From the NCBI GenBank assembly GCA_028712695.1, contig JAQTQZ010000012.1, positions 1 to 64,000 on the forward strand: a stretch of DNA of 64,000 nt, read 5' to 3'. The notes below the pieces were generated by a model. The model made no database searches, was not told the origin of the DNA, and worked only from the letters and a program-made list of their open reading frames with translations. Each line of letters opens with the position of its first letter. Position 1 is the first letter of the stretch. Below, piece by piece: positions 18,659-28,663 of the stretch. This DNA is from Methylovulum sp. (GTDB lineage Bacteria; Pseudomonadota; Gammaproteobacteria; Methylococcales; Methylomonadaceae). Made by a program: the position numbers and the translations under genes.

Positions 18659-18819
18659 ACGCAAATCTACCGTAGAACCTGTGTTTGGTTTCATCCAAGA
18701 AGTCATGGGGTTTAGACACTGTGCAAGGCGAGTGGGTACTGGTGTGTATGGCTTTCAATCTGAAGCGTCTTTGTGTCTTACGTTTTGTGTCAGCGGAAAT
18801 AATGCTTCAAAAACTGTAA
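18657..18819 (+). pseudogene. IS1182-like transposase, C-terminal remnant with frameshift
   Basis: On the plus strand QRKSTVEPVFGFIQEVMGFR is followed, after a small deletion and frame change near 18720, by QGEWVLVCMAFNLKRLCVL and a stop at 18817. These are the two conserved C-terminal blocks of IS1182-type DDE transposases. The gene is truncated at its 5' side and broken, so inactive. Confidence 0.75.
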
Positions 18820-19138
18820 TCTTGCCCGATTGCTGTGATTTTTGTGTGTTTTGACTGGTAAACAGCTATGAGCCACCGACAGGCATCTAGTGTCCATTTT
18901 ATGGTTAGTGTCATTTTATTAGACGTCTATTAACTACCACACGCGTTTAGGCTGGCGAAAAACACATGCTTGCCCTGACCCGCACCCAGCTAAATCCATA
19001 GGCCTAAAAAATATCTTTCGTTTTTCATCCATAGGCATAACTGTTGCTTAGTTCCCCGATGTTGTCATATTGCCCGTTAAATAACGGAACCAAGGATATG
19101 CTGATGCACTAATTAATTCGCCTAACCACGGGGTAACC
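18820..19138. other. intergenic leader of the cytochrome genes
   Basis: A 319-bp non-coding stretch between the transposase remnants and the cytochrome operon. It is AT-rich with no recognised promoter consensus, repeat or RNA gene. The promoter of the downstream pair should lie here. Confidence 0.4.
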
Positions 19139-20590
19139 ATGGATTTTCCCATTTTTCATATCGATTTTATCGGTAACCGCTTGTTGATTGCCGTCGATGC
19201 AATTTTACATGTTCTCATTAATCACGCTTTCGCCGTCGGGGCTCTACCGGTGGTTGCCCTCCTTGAATTTTTCGGCATGCGCAGCAAAGACCCCCGTTGG
19301 GACAATCTGGCCTACCGCCTGTTAAAAATCATTTTTATCCTCACAACCACCGTCGGCGCACTAACCGGCGTCGGCATCTGGTTTTCAGCAGCACTGGTCA
19401 ATCCGGCCGCGATAGGTAGCTTAATCCGGGTATTTTTCTGGGGCTGGTTTACCGAATGGATAGTCTTTGTCTGTGAAGTCAGCCTGATTATGGCGTATTT
19501 TTTAAGCTGGCAAACCGCAAAACGCTCACCGGAAAGCAAGTTAAAACACCTGCGTTTAGGTATTTTTCTGGCGGCTTTCTCTTGGATTACTATGGCGATT
19601 ATCGTCGCCATACTTGGCTTTATGATGGATCCAGGCAGTTGGCTGACGGAGCGCACCTTGCTTTCAGGCGTACTCAACCCTATGTATTTTCCGCAATTAG
19701 CGCTCAGAACCACATTGGCGATGGTGATGGGCGGCATCACGATGATCTGTCTGACCTATTTGTACACCCGCAATGACCGTGAATTCCGCACGCTGGTTAC
19801 CTCTGCCATTTCACGCTGGTCGGGCGCTTGGCTGGTCGGCCTGATCCTCGCGTCGATCTGGTACTATCAAGTGATACCGGATCACATGCTGGCAAATATA
19901 CCCGTAGCCTTCGCCACGCAAGAATATGTCCGTTGGAACGGCAGATTGAAGGTGTTATTAATCGTCGGCCTGATTTATGTCGGCAGGATTTTATGGGTAT
20001 CGGTCAAACGCCCAGGGCAAGTACATGGCGCAAAATATCTGCTCTCGGCCGTGCTGCTGTTTGCCATGCTGGGACAATTTGAGCGGGTGCGCGAATTTAT
20101 CCGCAAGCCCTTCATTATCGGCAACTACATGTATGCCAACGGCATCCGCGTTGAAGATTATCCGTTATTGCAGCGCGACGGCATCCTGCAACATGCCACT
20201 TATGCCGGTATACGCGAGATAACCGCCGATAATCAAGCCAGCGCCGGACGCGAGGTTTTTGAACAAGCCTGCACCCGTTGCCATACCGTCAACGGCGTCA
20301 ACAGCATACGCGCTCAGTTAAAAAACATGTACGGCGATAAACCCTGGCAATCCGAAGCCATAGCCGCCTACGTTGAAAACATGCACGGCGCGCGTTATTT
20401 CATGCCGCCGTTTCCGGGCAATAAAGCCGAACTCAACGCGCTTGCCGTCTATCTCGCCTCGCTGCAAAAACGGGCGGCCGCCTTTAATGGCGTACAAATC
20501 AACGGCATCCCCAAACCCGACCATATTTCCACCAGTATCAGTTACGGCAACTTACCCCATCTGGCTACACCCCACGGAGAACATCACTAA
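19139..20590 (+). CDS. cytochrome bd subunit I-like membrane protein with C-terminal haem c
   Basis: The 483-residue protein has about eight or nine membrane segments. The first helix, AILHVLINHAFAVGALP, carries histidines 24 and 29, aligning with the haem-ligand helix of CydA. A C-terminal cytochrome c domain follows with the haem c site CTRCH at 378-382 and a methionine-containing FMPPFPG that may supply the axial ligand. It probably passes electrons from quinol to haem c or to oxygen in the inner membrane. Its stop overlaps the start of a second, similar gene. No cydB-type gene is adjacent. The sequence is too divergent to call it CydA proper. Confidence 0.7.
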   Translation: MDFPIFHIDFIGNRLLIAVDAILHVLINHAFAVGALPVVALLEFFGMRSKDPRWDNLAYRLLKIIFILTTTVGALTGVGIWFSAALVNPAAIGSLIRVFFWGWFTEWIVFVCEVSLIMAYFLSWQTAKRSPESKLKHLRLGIFLAAFSWITMAIIVAILGFMMDPGSWLTERTLLSGVLNPMYFPQLALRTTLAMVMGGITMICLTYLYTRNDREFRTLVTSAISRWSGAWLVGLILASIWYYQVIPDHMLANIPVAFATQEYVRWNGRLKVLLIVGLIYVGRILWVSVKRPGQVHGAKYLLSAVLLFAMLGQFERVREFIRKPFIIGNYMYANGIRVEDYPLLQRDGILQHATYAGIREITADNQASAGREVFEQACTRCHTVNGVNSIRAQLKNMYGDKPWQSEAIAAYVENMHGARYFMPPFPGNKAELNALAVYLASLQKRAAAFNGVQINGIPKPDHISTSISYGNLPHLATPHGEHH

Positions 20591-21897
20591 TGACCGCCCC
20601 TATTCCCCGCGATATTCCATTACCTTTACCGGCTCCAGAAGGTTTTCTGGAAGTCTTGCTGGTTGCAGCCTTTCTGGTGCATATCATTTTTGTGCATTTG
20701 ATGCTAGGCGGCTCGCTATTCAGTTTGGTTTGTCAAATCAAGGGCCTGAAAACGCCGGATTATGAAAAACTGGCTTATCGGATTATGCAGACGGTTACCG
20801 TTAATAAAAGCTTGGCCGTCGTCATGGGCGTTGCGCCGCTGCTGATTATCAACACGCTCTACGCGCCGCAGTTTTACGCATCCAGCGCATTAATCGGCGA
20901 TATGTGGATGGCCGTCATTCCGATGGTGACGCTGGCGTTTTTATTGGCCTATCTGCATAAATTCTGGTGGCATCATTTTATCAACATTCCAGAATTGCAC
21001 ATCGGCATTGCCGCGTTAGAAACCGGGCTGTTTTTATTTATCCCGCTGATTTTTATGACCAATGTCAACCTGATGCTGTTTCCTGAATATTGGCCGGAAG
21101 TCAAAGGCTTCTTCTCGGCCATGCTGTTGCCGAATGTGTTGCAGCGCTATTTGCATTTTCTATCGGCCAGCATTTTATTTACAGCGTTATTCCTGGTCTG
21201 GTGGACGGGGCGAAAAACCTTTCAGCAAGAAGCCCATTTCAGCGAATCTCACATCATCATTAGCATGCGCCGCTTTTTTTATGCCTTCGCTTTCGGCGCC
21301 ACCATTTTTCAAATCCTGACCGGACTGATCGTATTGGCCTCCTTGCCGGCGCAGGGCATGAGCTGGCATTTCATTATGCTGCTGATACTGGGCGGCTCAT
21401 CGGCATTACCGGCTATTGGCTGGATGTGGCAAAATCTGACTCGCTCAACGCATCTGATTGATGACAACTTTAAGCAGATTATTGCCTGTTTTGCCTTTGC
21501 CACCCTCATCATGGGCATTGCCCGCCATGATTACCGCGAAAATGCCTTGGCTGACCACAAAGCAGCCATTGTCGAAAAAACCGCCAATTATATGGCCGCC
21601 GTTAAAGAAGCCGGTGAACAAGCGCAACAGGCTGCAAAAACGCAGGAAAGACAAGCATCCGTTCCCGGCGAAAGCGCCTTTAACCAAAACTGCGCGGCGT
21701 GCCACCACGCCACATTGCCCACCGTAGGCCCGGCCTTGCAGGAAATTAAAGCCCTTTATGCGGACAATCCATCCGGCATTATCGCCTGGACTAAAGCGCC
21801 AGGTAAAAAACGTCCAGACAGCATGACCATGCCTGGATTTGCGCAGTTAAGCGATGCGCAGTTAACGGCCATCAGCCACTATATCCTCAGTCATTAA
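20590..21897 (+). CDS. second cytochrome bd-like membrane protein with C-terminal haem c
   Basis: A 435-residue membrane protein with about eight helices. An early helix, LVHIIFVHLMLGGSL, repeats the His-x4-His pattern of its partner. An alanine/glutamine-rich linker (about 330-355) leads to a small cytochrome c domain with CAACH at 368-372 and a methionine-bearing SMTMPGFAQLSD. Gene overlap and matched architecture suggest that the two products form one complex with two c-type haems plus b/d-type haems. The exact reaction is not known from the sequence. Confidence 0.7.
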   Translation: MTAPIPRDIPLPLPAPEGFLEVLLVAAFLVHIIFVHLMLGGSLFSLVCQIKGLKTPDYEKLAYRIMQTVTVNKSLAVVMGVAPLLIINTLYAPQFYASSALIGDMWMAVIPMVTLAFLLAYLHKFWWHHFINIPELHIGIAALETGLFLFIPLIFMTNVNLMLFPEYWPEVKGFFSAMLLPNVLQRYLHFLSASILFTALFLVWWTGRKTFQQEAHFSESHIIISMRRFFYAFAFGATIFQILTGLIVLASLPAQGMSWHFIMLLILGGSSALPAIGWMWQNLTRSTHLIDDNFKQIIACFAFATLIMGIARHDYRENALADHKAAIVEKTANYMAAVKEAGEQAQQAAKTQERQASVPGESAFNQNCAACHHATLPTVGPALQEIKALYADNPSGIIAWTKAPGKKRPDSMTMPGFAQLSDAQLTAISHYILSH

Positions 21898-21916
21898 AGT
21901 CATCGCGGTGCAGCCC

Positions 21917-23335
21917 TCATTTAACCACCGCCGTTTCCCATTCCCAACCGCCGCCTAAAGCTTTATAAACGGCGATCAAGGCCGTGGCGGTGTTGGTTTG
22001 GGTTTCGGCTAGCTTGTCTTGGGTTTCCAAAAGACGGCGTTCGGCGTCTAGCACCACGAGAAAATCGGCTACGCCATCTTGATAACGTAGCCTTGCCAAG
22101 TAGGCGGCTTTTTCGCCAGCGGTGACGGCGGCGCGGAAATAATCGCGGCGTTGTTGCAGTTTGCCGTATTCCAGCAAGGCGTTTTCGGTTTCTTCCAATG
22201 CACCTAGCACGGTTTTTTCGTACGCCGCCAATTGGCCTTCGGCGTGGGCATCGGCGGCTTTGATGCGGGTGTAAACGCGGCCTAAATCAAACGCCGCCCA
22301 GCGGATGGACGGGCCAAACGAATAGGTGTCGCCACCGCTGGCGCCTAGCCCTGCAAAACTACGCGCTTCCAAAGCGATATTGCCGACAAAGCTGACACGC
22401 GGGAACAAATCCGCCGTGGCAACACCGATTTGTGCGGTGGCGGCGGCAAGGCTGCGTTCGGCAACGCGCACATCGGGGCGGCGTTGCAGCAATTTGGCGG
22501 GGTCGCCAATGCCGATAATCGCTGGCGCTTGCGGCAACGGTGCGCCGGGTTCCAGTTTGCTGTAAAGCTGTTCCGGGGTTTTGCCGACCAACACCGACAA
22601 GCGATGGATGCTCTTGCGGATGCTGGATTCTAACGGTGGGATAATCGCCAGCGTCGAATTCAACTGCTCTTCAGCGCGGGCGGTATCCAGCGCCGTGCCT
22701 TGTCCGCCGCTGAGCCGGGCTTGGGTGTATTTCAAGGTTGCCGCTTGGTTGTCGGCATTTTTGCGGGCGACAGACAACTGGTGCTGTGTGCCGCGCAATT
22801 CAAAATAATTACGCGCCAACTCAGAGACTAAACTGACCATCACATCGCGGCGTTGGGCATCGAAGGATTCCATCTCGGCGGTTTGGGTTTCGACGGAACG
22901 GCGGATGCGCCCAAAAAAGTCCAGCTCCCAAGTCGCATCGAACCCGGTATTGAGCAAATCGAAACTGCTGGGATTGGTGCTTGAGCCGAAGATGCCTTTA
23001 CTGCGCTGCAACGATTTTTCTGATGCCGACAGCGTCACTGTCGGAAACAGATCAAACTCGCTCAATTGCCGCGCCGCCCGTGCTTCACGTAGATTGGCGG
23101 TGGCGATGCGCAGGTCAGGGTTGGCGCGTAAGCCGTCTTTGACCAAGCCGTTTAAGGTTTTATCGGCAAACTTTTCCCACCAGCGGATTTCGATGCTGTC
23201 GGTGGTCATGCCATCAGCGGTGGCATTGGCAAATTGCTTGGGTGCCAGTGGTTGCGGGGCGCGGTAATCGGGGCCAACTGCGCAGGCCGACAAAGCCAGG
23301 CAAACGCCGAGATAGGCTAAGGAATGGCGGATCAT
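21917..23335 (-). CDS. RND efflux outer-membrane lipoprotein (OprM/NodT family)
   Basis: A 472-residue TolC-fold protein with a lipobox ending ALSAC (cysteine 18) and the family N-terminus AVGPDYRAP. The two long periodic helical halves typical of the channel are present, and it ends with TATALIAVYKALGGGW. The ATG at 23335 with GGAGG 7 bases upstream is preferred to the one at 23386, which lies inside the pump gene. It forms the exit duct for the RND pump encoded directly upstream. Confidence 0.92.
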   Translation of the reverse strand: MIRHSLAYLGVCLALSACAVGPDYRAPQPLAPKQFANATADGMTTDSIEIRWWEKFADKTLNGLVKDGLRANPDLRIATANLREARAARQLSEFDLFPTVTLSASEKSLQRSKGIFGSSTNPSSFDLLNTGFDATWELDFFGRIRRSVETQTAEMESFDAQRRDVMVSLVSELARNYFELRGTQHQLSVARKNADNQAATLKYTQARLSGGQGTALDTARAEEQLNSTLAIIPPLESSIRKSIHRLSVLVGKTPEQLYSKLEPGAPLPQAPAIIGIGDPAKLLQRRPDVRVAERSLAAATAQIGVATADLFPRVSFVGNIALEARSFAGLGASGGDTYSFGPSIRWAAFDLGRVYTRIKAADAHAEGQLAAYEKTVLGALEETENALLEYGKLQQRRDYFRAAVTAGEKAAYLARLRYQDGVADFLVVLDAERRLLETQDKLAETQTNTATALIAVYKALGGGWEWETAVVK

Positions 23336-23336
23336 G

Positions 23337-26300
23337 TTAAGCCTCCCCGCTGGTATCGGTGGCAAGGGCTTTTTTACGGTCAGCAAAGCCTTGCAGCGTC
23401 ACGTAAAACAAGGGCGTAAACAGCAAGCCAAATAAGGTGACGCCCAACATGCCGTAAAACACGGGCGTACCCAAGGCTTGGCGCATTTCCGAACCGGCTC
23501 CAGAGGCGAACAGCAGCGGCAACACGCCCATGATGAAGGCAAACGAGGTCATTAAAATGGGCCTGAACCGCAATTGGCAGGCTTCCAGCGCGGCGGTGTA
23601 GCGGTCAACACCCGCATCGTGGCGTTCTTTGGCGAACTCGACGATCAGGATCGCATTTTTACAAGCCAAGCCGACCAAAACCAACAAGGCAATTTGGGTG
23701 AAGATATTGTTGTCGCTGCCGCGCAGCCAGACACCACCCAACGCGCACATCAAAGTCATCGGCACGATTAAGATAATCGCCATCGGCAAAATCCAGCTTT
23801 CATACAAGGCCACCAGCACCAAAAACACCAATAAGCTGGAAAAGGCGAACACATACAACGCGGTGTTGCCTGCCAAGATTTGTTGGTAAGTCAGTTCTGT
23901 CCATTCAAAATCCATCGCCAGCGGCAAGGTTTTGTGGGCCAATTCCGCCATCAAGGCGACGGCCTGACCGGAACTAAAACCCGGTGCCGCCGCGCCGTTG
24001 ATTTCCGCCGCCGGATACATATTGTAATGTACCACCCGATCCGGGCCGCTGATTTTGCGGATAGCCACCAAGGCTTCCAGCGGCACCATTTCACCTTGGG
24101 CATTGCGGGTTTTTAGCTGCCCGATGTCTTCCGGCTCACGGCGGAATTCACCATCGGCTTGTGCTGTCACCTGAAACGTGCGCCCAAACAAATTCAAATC
24201 GTTGACGTACAGCGAACCCAAATAGGTCTGCATGGTTTCAAAAATTTCCGACAATGGAATGCCTTGCGACTTGGCCTTGACACGGTCAATGTCGGCATAA
24301 AGTTGCGGCACATTATTCTGAAAGCTGGTGAATAGCCCAGCCAGATGCGGATTTTGCCGACCTTGCTGCAACACCGCTTGTACGGCATTATCGAGCTGGT
24401 CAAAACCTTCGTTGCCACGGTCTTGGATTTGCATTTTAAAACCGCCCAAACTGCCCAATCCCAAAATCGGCGGCGGTGGGAACACGCCAATAAAAGCTTC
24501 TTTGATGCCTTTCATTTTGGGTTGTAATTCGGCCAATAGTTTTTGTGCCGTCCAGCCATTAGCGATGCGTTCATCAAAGGGTTTTAACGGCACGAAAATC
24601 GTTCCGGCATTGGGTGTGTTCGCGCCGCTGACGACTGAAAAGCCAGGAAACCCGACGGCGGCCTTCACGCCCGGTTGGGCAAGGATCATCTCGGAGGCTT
24701 TGCGGATCACTTCGGTGGTGCGCTCCAAGGAGGCCGCTTCCGGCAATTGTGCGAACACCACCAAATAACCTTTGTCCTGCAACGGAATAAAACCGGATGG
24801 CACTTTGTTAAATTCGTAACCCGTAAACGCCAGCAAGCCGACATACACCAACGCCACCAATGCGCTAAGACGCATCAAACGTTTCACCACTGCCGCATAA
24901 CCGGAAGAGCTGGCGGCAAATCCGCGATTGAACAATTTAAAAAACCAGCCGAACGCAGCATTGATTAAGCGCGTTAACCCATCGCCTTTTTCATGGTGCG
25001 GCTTGAGCAGCATAGCCGCCAAAGCCGGACTTAAAGTTAAAGAATTGAAGGCGGAAATCAAGGTCGAGGCGGCAATGGTTAAAGCGAATTGCTTGTAAAA
25101 TTGCCCGTTAATGCCAGCCACAAACGCCGAGGGGATAAACACCGCGCCCAATACCACCGAAATGGCGATAATCGGCCCGGTCACTTCGCGCATGGCTTGG
25201 CGGGCGGCATCTTTGGGCTTTAAACCGAGGGCGATATTGCGTTCGACGTTTTCCACCACCACAATCGCGTCATCGACGACGATACCAATCGCCAAGATCA
25301 GCCCGAACAGCGAAAGATTGTTCAGCGAAAAGCCCATCATCGCCATAATGGCAAAAGTGCCGATAATAGACACGGGGACAGCCAACAGCGGAATAATCGC
25401 CGCCCGCCAGCTTTGCAAAAACACCAGCACCACCAACACCACCAGCAACAGGGCTTCGGCAAAAGTGTGCTTGACGGCTTCCAGCGATTGTTCGACAAAG
25501 ATAGTGGTGTCGTAAATGATTTGGTAATCCACGCCTTCGGGGAAGCGGGTTTTCAATTTTTGCATCAACGCTTTAACCTGATGCGCCGTTTCTAAGGCAT
25601 TTGCGCCTGGACGTAGCGAAATGGGCATCGCCACTGCGTCATGATTGTTCAATTGGCTGCGCAAGGAATAGCGTTCTGCACCCAGTTCGATACGCGCGAC
25701 ATCACGCAAGCGCAACAAACTGCCGCCTTCGCCGTATTTGACGATGATGTTGCCGAACTCTTCAATGCTGGTCAAACGTCCCATCGTATTGATATTCAAT
25801 TGGAAATCGACGGCCTTATCCAACGGCGGCTGACCAATCACCCCCGCCGCCACTTGCACGTTTTGCTCGCGGATAGCCCGCACCACATCACTGGCGGTCA
25901 AATTGCGGGCGGCAATTTTGGTCGGGTCTAGCCAGACGCGCATACTGTAATCGCCCGCACCACGGGTCCTAACATCACCGACACCGGGCAAACGCAGCAA
26001 TTGATCGCTGATATTAAGCAAGGCGTAGTTGGACAAATACAGCTGGTCGTAACGCTGGTTAGGCGAAGTCAAATGGACGACCAGCAAAATATCCGGCGAG
26101 GATTTTTTGGTGGTCACGCCCAAACGGCGGACATCTTCCGGCAATTTCGGCAAGGCGTTGGAGACACGGTTTTGCACCTGCATCTGCGCCACATCCAGAT
26201 TGGTGCCAATTTGGAAGGTGATGGTCAGTTGCATTTGTCCGTCGCTGGTCGATTGCGAGGACATATACATCATATTTTCCACACCGTTGACTTGTTGCTC

Positions 26301-26501
26301 GATAGGCGCGGCCACCGCTTCGGCAATCACCTTGGGGTTGGCACCCGGATAACTGGCGGACACTAAAATGGTCGGCGGTGTGACTTCAGGGTATTGGGCG
26401 ATAGGCAATGCGAACATGGCAATGCCGCCGACCAAGACGATAATTATCGACAAGACAATGGCAAAGCGCGGGCGGTCTATGAAAAAGAAAGCGAAATTCA
26501 T
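23337..26501 (-). CDS. RND multidrug efflux permease (AcrB/MexB, HAE1 family)
   Basis: The 1054-residue length, twelve membrane helices and two large periplasmic loops fit HAE1 pumps. Visible landmarks are the N-terminal MNFAFFFIDRPRFAIVLSII, the proton-relay pair DD in GIVVDDAIVVVENVERN (TM4) and the conserved GNTALYVFAFSSLLVFLVL segment. It exports hydrophobic or amphiphilic compounds by proton antiport. It overlaps the adaptor gene by four bases and is followed at once by the outer-membrane gene, giving a complete tripartite operon. Confidence 0.95.
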   Translation of the reverse strand: MNFAFFFIDRPRFAIVLSIIIVLVGGIAMFALPIAQYPEVTPPTILVSASYPGANPKVIAEAVAAPIEQQVNGVENMMYMSSQSTSDGQMQLTITFQIGTNLDVAQMQVQNRVSNALPKLPEDVRRLGVTTKKSSPDILLVVHLTSPNQRYDQLYLSNYALLNISDQLLRLPGVGDVRTRGAGDYSMRVWLDPTKIAARNLTASDVVRAIREQNVQVAAGVIGQPPLDKAVDFQLNINTMGRLTSIEEFGNIIVKYGEGGSLLRLRDVARIELGAERYSLRSQLNNHDAVAMPISLRPGANALETAHQVKALMQKLKTRFPEGVDYQIIYDTTIFVEQSLEAVKHTFAEALLLVVLVVLVFLQSWRAAIIPLLAVPVSIIGTFAIMAMMGFSLNNLSLFGLILAIGIVVDDAIVVVENVERNIALGLKPKDAARQAMREVTGPIIAISVVLGAVFIPSAFVAGINGQFYKQFALTIAASTLISAFNSLTLSPALAAMLLKPHHEKGDGLTRLINAAFGWFFKLFNRGFAASSSGYAAVVKRLMRLSALVALVYVGLLAFTGYEFNKVPSGFIPLQDKGYLVVFAQLPEAASLERTTEVIRKASEMILAQPGVKAAVGFPGFSVVSGANTPNAGTIFVPLKPFDERIANGWTAQKLLAELQPKMKGIKEAFIGVFPPPPILGLGSLGGFKMQIQDRGNEGFDQLDNAVQAVLQQGRQNPHLAGLFTSFQNNVPQLYADIDRVKAKSQGIPLSEIFETMQTYLGSLYVNDLNLFGRTFQVTAQADGEFRREPEDIGQLKTRNAQGEMVPLEALVAIRKISGPDRVVHYNMYPAAEINGAAAPGFSSGQAVALMAELAHKTLPLAMDFEWTELTYQQILAGNTALYVFAFSSLLVFLVLVALYESWILPMAIILIVPMTLMCALGGVWLRGSDNNIFTQIALLVLVGLACKNAILIVEFAKERHDAGVDRYTAALEACQLRFRPILMTSFAFIMGVLPLLFASGAGSEMRQALGTPVFYGMLGVTLFGLLFTPLFYVTLQGFADRKKALATDTSGEA

Positions 26502-27697
26502 TTTACTATCCCTGTGGCTAATTCAGCTTGCATGGGCGCGTGGGTGGCTTCCACTTCCACGCCCGGACGCACAAACTGCAAACCGTTGGTGATGACCCAA
26601 TCGTCAACCGTCAGACCTGCCGTGACGATGCGTAAACCTTCGTGAATCCGCCCTGTTTGGATAGGCCGATATTCGGCGCGGTTGTCCTTATTGACCACCA
26701 TGACAAATTGCTTGCCCTGATCCATAGCAATGGCCTTATCGCTAATCAATATAGCCTGATATTTGCCGCTGCCCGGTATCCGCACCCGTGCAAACAGGCC
26801 TGGGCCCAGCAAATCATCGGGGTTGGCGAACACGCCACGGGCGCGGATGGTGCCAGTGGCGGGGTTGAATTCAGGATCGACATAATCGATATAGCCCTTA
26901 TGCTCATAGCGGGTTTCATCCAGCAAGGCCATTTCCAAAGGGATTTTAAAATAGCGCGCGCTTTGGCGTTTGCCTTCAATGCTCAGGCGGCGGTATTTCA
27001 GCACCGAGCGTTCGTCGGCATCAATATAAACGTGGATAGGGTCAACCGAGACAATGGTCGCCAACACGGTGGTGTCAGCATTGACCAGATTGCCTTCGGT
27101 GATGAGTTTACGGGAAATCTGCCCAGGCACCGGGGCGCGGATTTGGGTGAAATCGACATTCAACTGCGCCAGCTCGACCGCCGCCTTAGCCGATTCCACC
27201 GACGCGGCGGCTTGCACCACGTTTTTGCTGCGGGTGTCGTATTCTTCTTCAGAAATCGCCTGTTCTTTCAGCAAGCGTTGTGCGCGTTGCACATCATTTT
27301 GCGCCAATTCCCAGCGCGATGTCGCCCGATCCAGCTCGGCCTTGGCCTGATGCAGTTGCGCCAGATACGGCCTAGGATCAACCACAAACAGCAAATCGCC
27401 TTTTTTGACTTTGCCGCCTTCTTGAAAACCAATCTTTTGTAAATAACCCGACACCCGCGCCCGAATATCCACCGATTCCACCGCTTCTAAACGTCCGGTG
27501 AATTCATCCCATTCGACAATTTCATGTTGTAACGGTTGGCTGGCGACGATGGTGGGTTTGGGTGGGGTGACGACGGTGCTGGGAGTTGCGTTTTTGTCAC
27601 AGCCTGCCAACAGCATCAGGCTCATGGATAAAACGGCCAACAAACAAATAAGCGTAGGTGTTTCCTGTGACTTAACGGAAAACGGTTGTGCATTCAT
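26498..27697 (-). CDS. RND efflux periplasmic adaptor (membrane fusion lipoprotein)
   Basis: A 399-residue HlyD/AcrA-family protein with lipobox MLLAGC (cysteine 33), a lipoyl/barrel domain (RARVSGYLQKIGFQEGGKV), a coiled-coil hairpin (about 120-190), and the closing half TQIRAPVPGQISRK. The ATG at 27697 with AGGAG upstream is used in place of a TTG-type start at 27763. It bridges the inner-membrane pump and outer-membrane channel. No regulator is transcribed with this operon. Confidence 0.92.
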   Translation of the reverse strand: MNAQPFSVKSQETPTLICLLAVLSMSLMLLAGCDKNATPSTVVTPPKPTIVASQPLQHEIVEWDEFTGRLEAVESVDIRARVSGYLQKIGFQEGGKVKKGDLLFVVDPRPYLAQLHQAKAELDRATSRWELAQNDVQRAQRLLKEQAISEEEYDTRSKNVVQAAASVESAKAAVELAQLNVDFTQIRAPVPGQISRKLITEGNLVNADTTVLATIVSVDPIHVYIDADERSVLKYRRLSIEGKRQSARYFKIPLEMALLDETRYEHKGYIDYVDPEFNPATGTIRARGVFANPDDLLGPGLFARVRIPGSGKYQAILISDKAIAMDQGKQFVMVVNKDNRAEYRPIQTGRIHEGLRIVTAGLTVDDWVITNGLQFVRPGVEVEATHAPMQAELATGIVK

Positions 27698-28062
27698 ACC
27701 GATGTGGCTCCTATGGGCGATAAGGCGGATCCATGATAATTTGTTGCTTGCAAGGTTTTCCAATCAATGCGTTGGATTTGACAACGGCGTGAAAAATAAC
27801 GGGGCCACTCCAATAAGATGATGGACTAAAACAAAATATCTCTGCTTGATCCTCGGCACACTATTCTCCACCAACGCGCCATTGGCAATGGTTTGCGGCA
27901 AGCCAAGCCCGTCCATTGGCTTAGCGGTGGATTGGTATGCTCGTATGAATCCAAATAATAAGCAATCAGCCAAAAGTCGTAGTCACCGCTATTATTGGCG
28001 CTTCGCCTGCGCCTTAAAACAGGCCAAGGTTGGCTTCACATCGGAATTTATAGAAACTATTT
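27698..28062. other. divergent intergenic region, no gene seen
   Basis: The 365 bp between the divergent RND adaptor and TetR-family genes hold no supported coding region. Promoters for both should lie here. The only clear signal is the palindrome at 28063-28088, next to the TetR gene. Confidence 0.4.
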
Positions 28063-28088
28063 GACTATACCGTCCAGACGGCATAGTC
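28063..28088. promoter_or_regulatory. palindromic operator ahead of the TetR gene
   Basis: GACTATACCGTC-CA-GACGGCATAGTC is a 26-bp inverted repeat with a single mismatch, ending 8 bases before the TetR-family ATG. Size, symmetry and position are those of a TetR-family autoregulatory operator that would control the whole exporter operon. Confidence 0.8.
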
Positions 28089-28096
28089 TTTTATCG

Positions 28097-28663
28097 ATGA
28101 AAAATAAACAACTATCAAGTTCACAAGAACAAATACTAGATGCGGCGGAAGCCGTCGTGATTGAACGCGGGGTCAAAGAGATGACGCTTGAAGCCGTTGC
28201 CACCAGGGCTGGCCTGAGCAAAGGCGGGCTTTTGTACCACTTCCCCTCAAAAGATGCGATTGTGCAGGGCATGGTGTCGCGGATTGCCATGATCGTTGAG
28301 GATCGCTTCACCGCCGCGTTGGCTAACGAACCTATCGGGCCGGGCCGTCATGCCCGGACGCTTCTCCACTTGATGTTGGCGACTGAAGGTTCTTTGTTCC
28401 CCAGGCTCCAGCGGGTTGCCGCCCCTTTGCTCGCCGCGATGTCCGGCAATTCAAAAATGTTGGATCCTATGCGCCAATTTTTCCAAAGCATCCAACAAGG
28501 GATGCTGGATGACGGCTTGCCTGCCGATAAATGTTGGTTGGTGCTAGCCGCTTTGGATGGCCTGAAGTTTTGGCGGATATTCCAATTGCTGGAGCCGACT
28601 CCGGCGGATTTAGCGCAACTTAGGCGATTGTTACTGCAAATTATAGATGAAGAGACGTTATGA
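28097..28663 (+). CDS. TetR-family regulator of the downstream ABC exporter
   Basis: A 188-residue repressor with N-terminal helix-turn-helix (QILDAAEAVVIERGVKEMTL, then TRAGLSKGGLLYHFPSKDAI) and an all-helical ligand-binding C-terminus. The ATG at 28097 is chosen because the homology starts there and the palindromic operator lies directly upstream; longer starts would run through the operator. It overlaps the HlyD-type gene by four bases. The arrangement regulator-G-F-S-R recalls Escherichia coli cecR-ybhGFSR. Confidence 0.88.
   Translation: MKNKQLSSSQEQILDAAEAVVIERGVKEMTLEAVATRAGLSKGGLLYHFPSKDAIVQGMVSRIAMIVEDRFTAALANEPIGPGRHARTLLHLMLATEGSLFPRLQRVAAPLLAAMSGNSKMLDPMRQFFQSIQQGMLDDGLPADKCWLVLAALDGLKFWRIFQLLEPTPADLAQLRRLLLQIIDEETL

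Noticed and set aside
18552-18758. Minus-strand 68-codon frame as a gene
   Set aside because: It is the wrong frame across an IS630 remnant and part of another transposase fragment; the correct frame gives LPPYSPELS and shows that it is a pseudogene.
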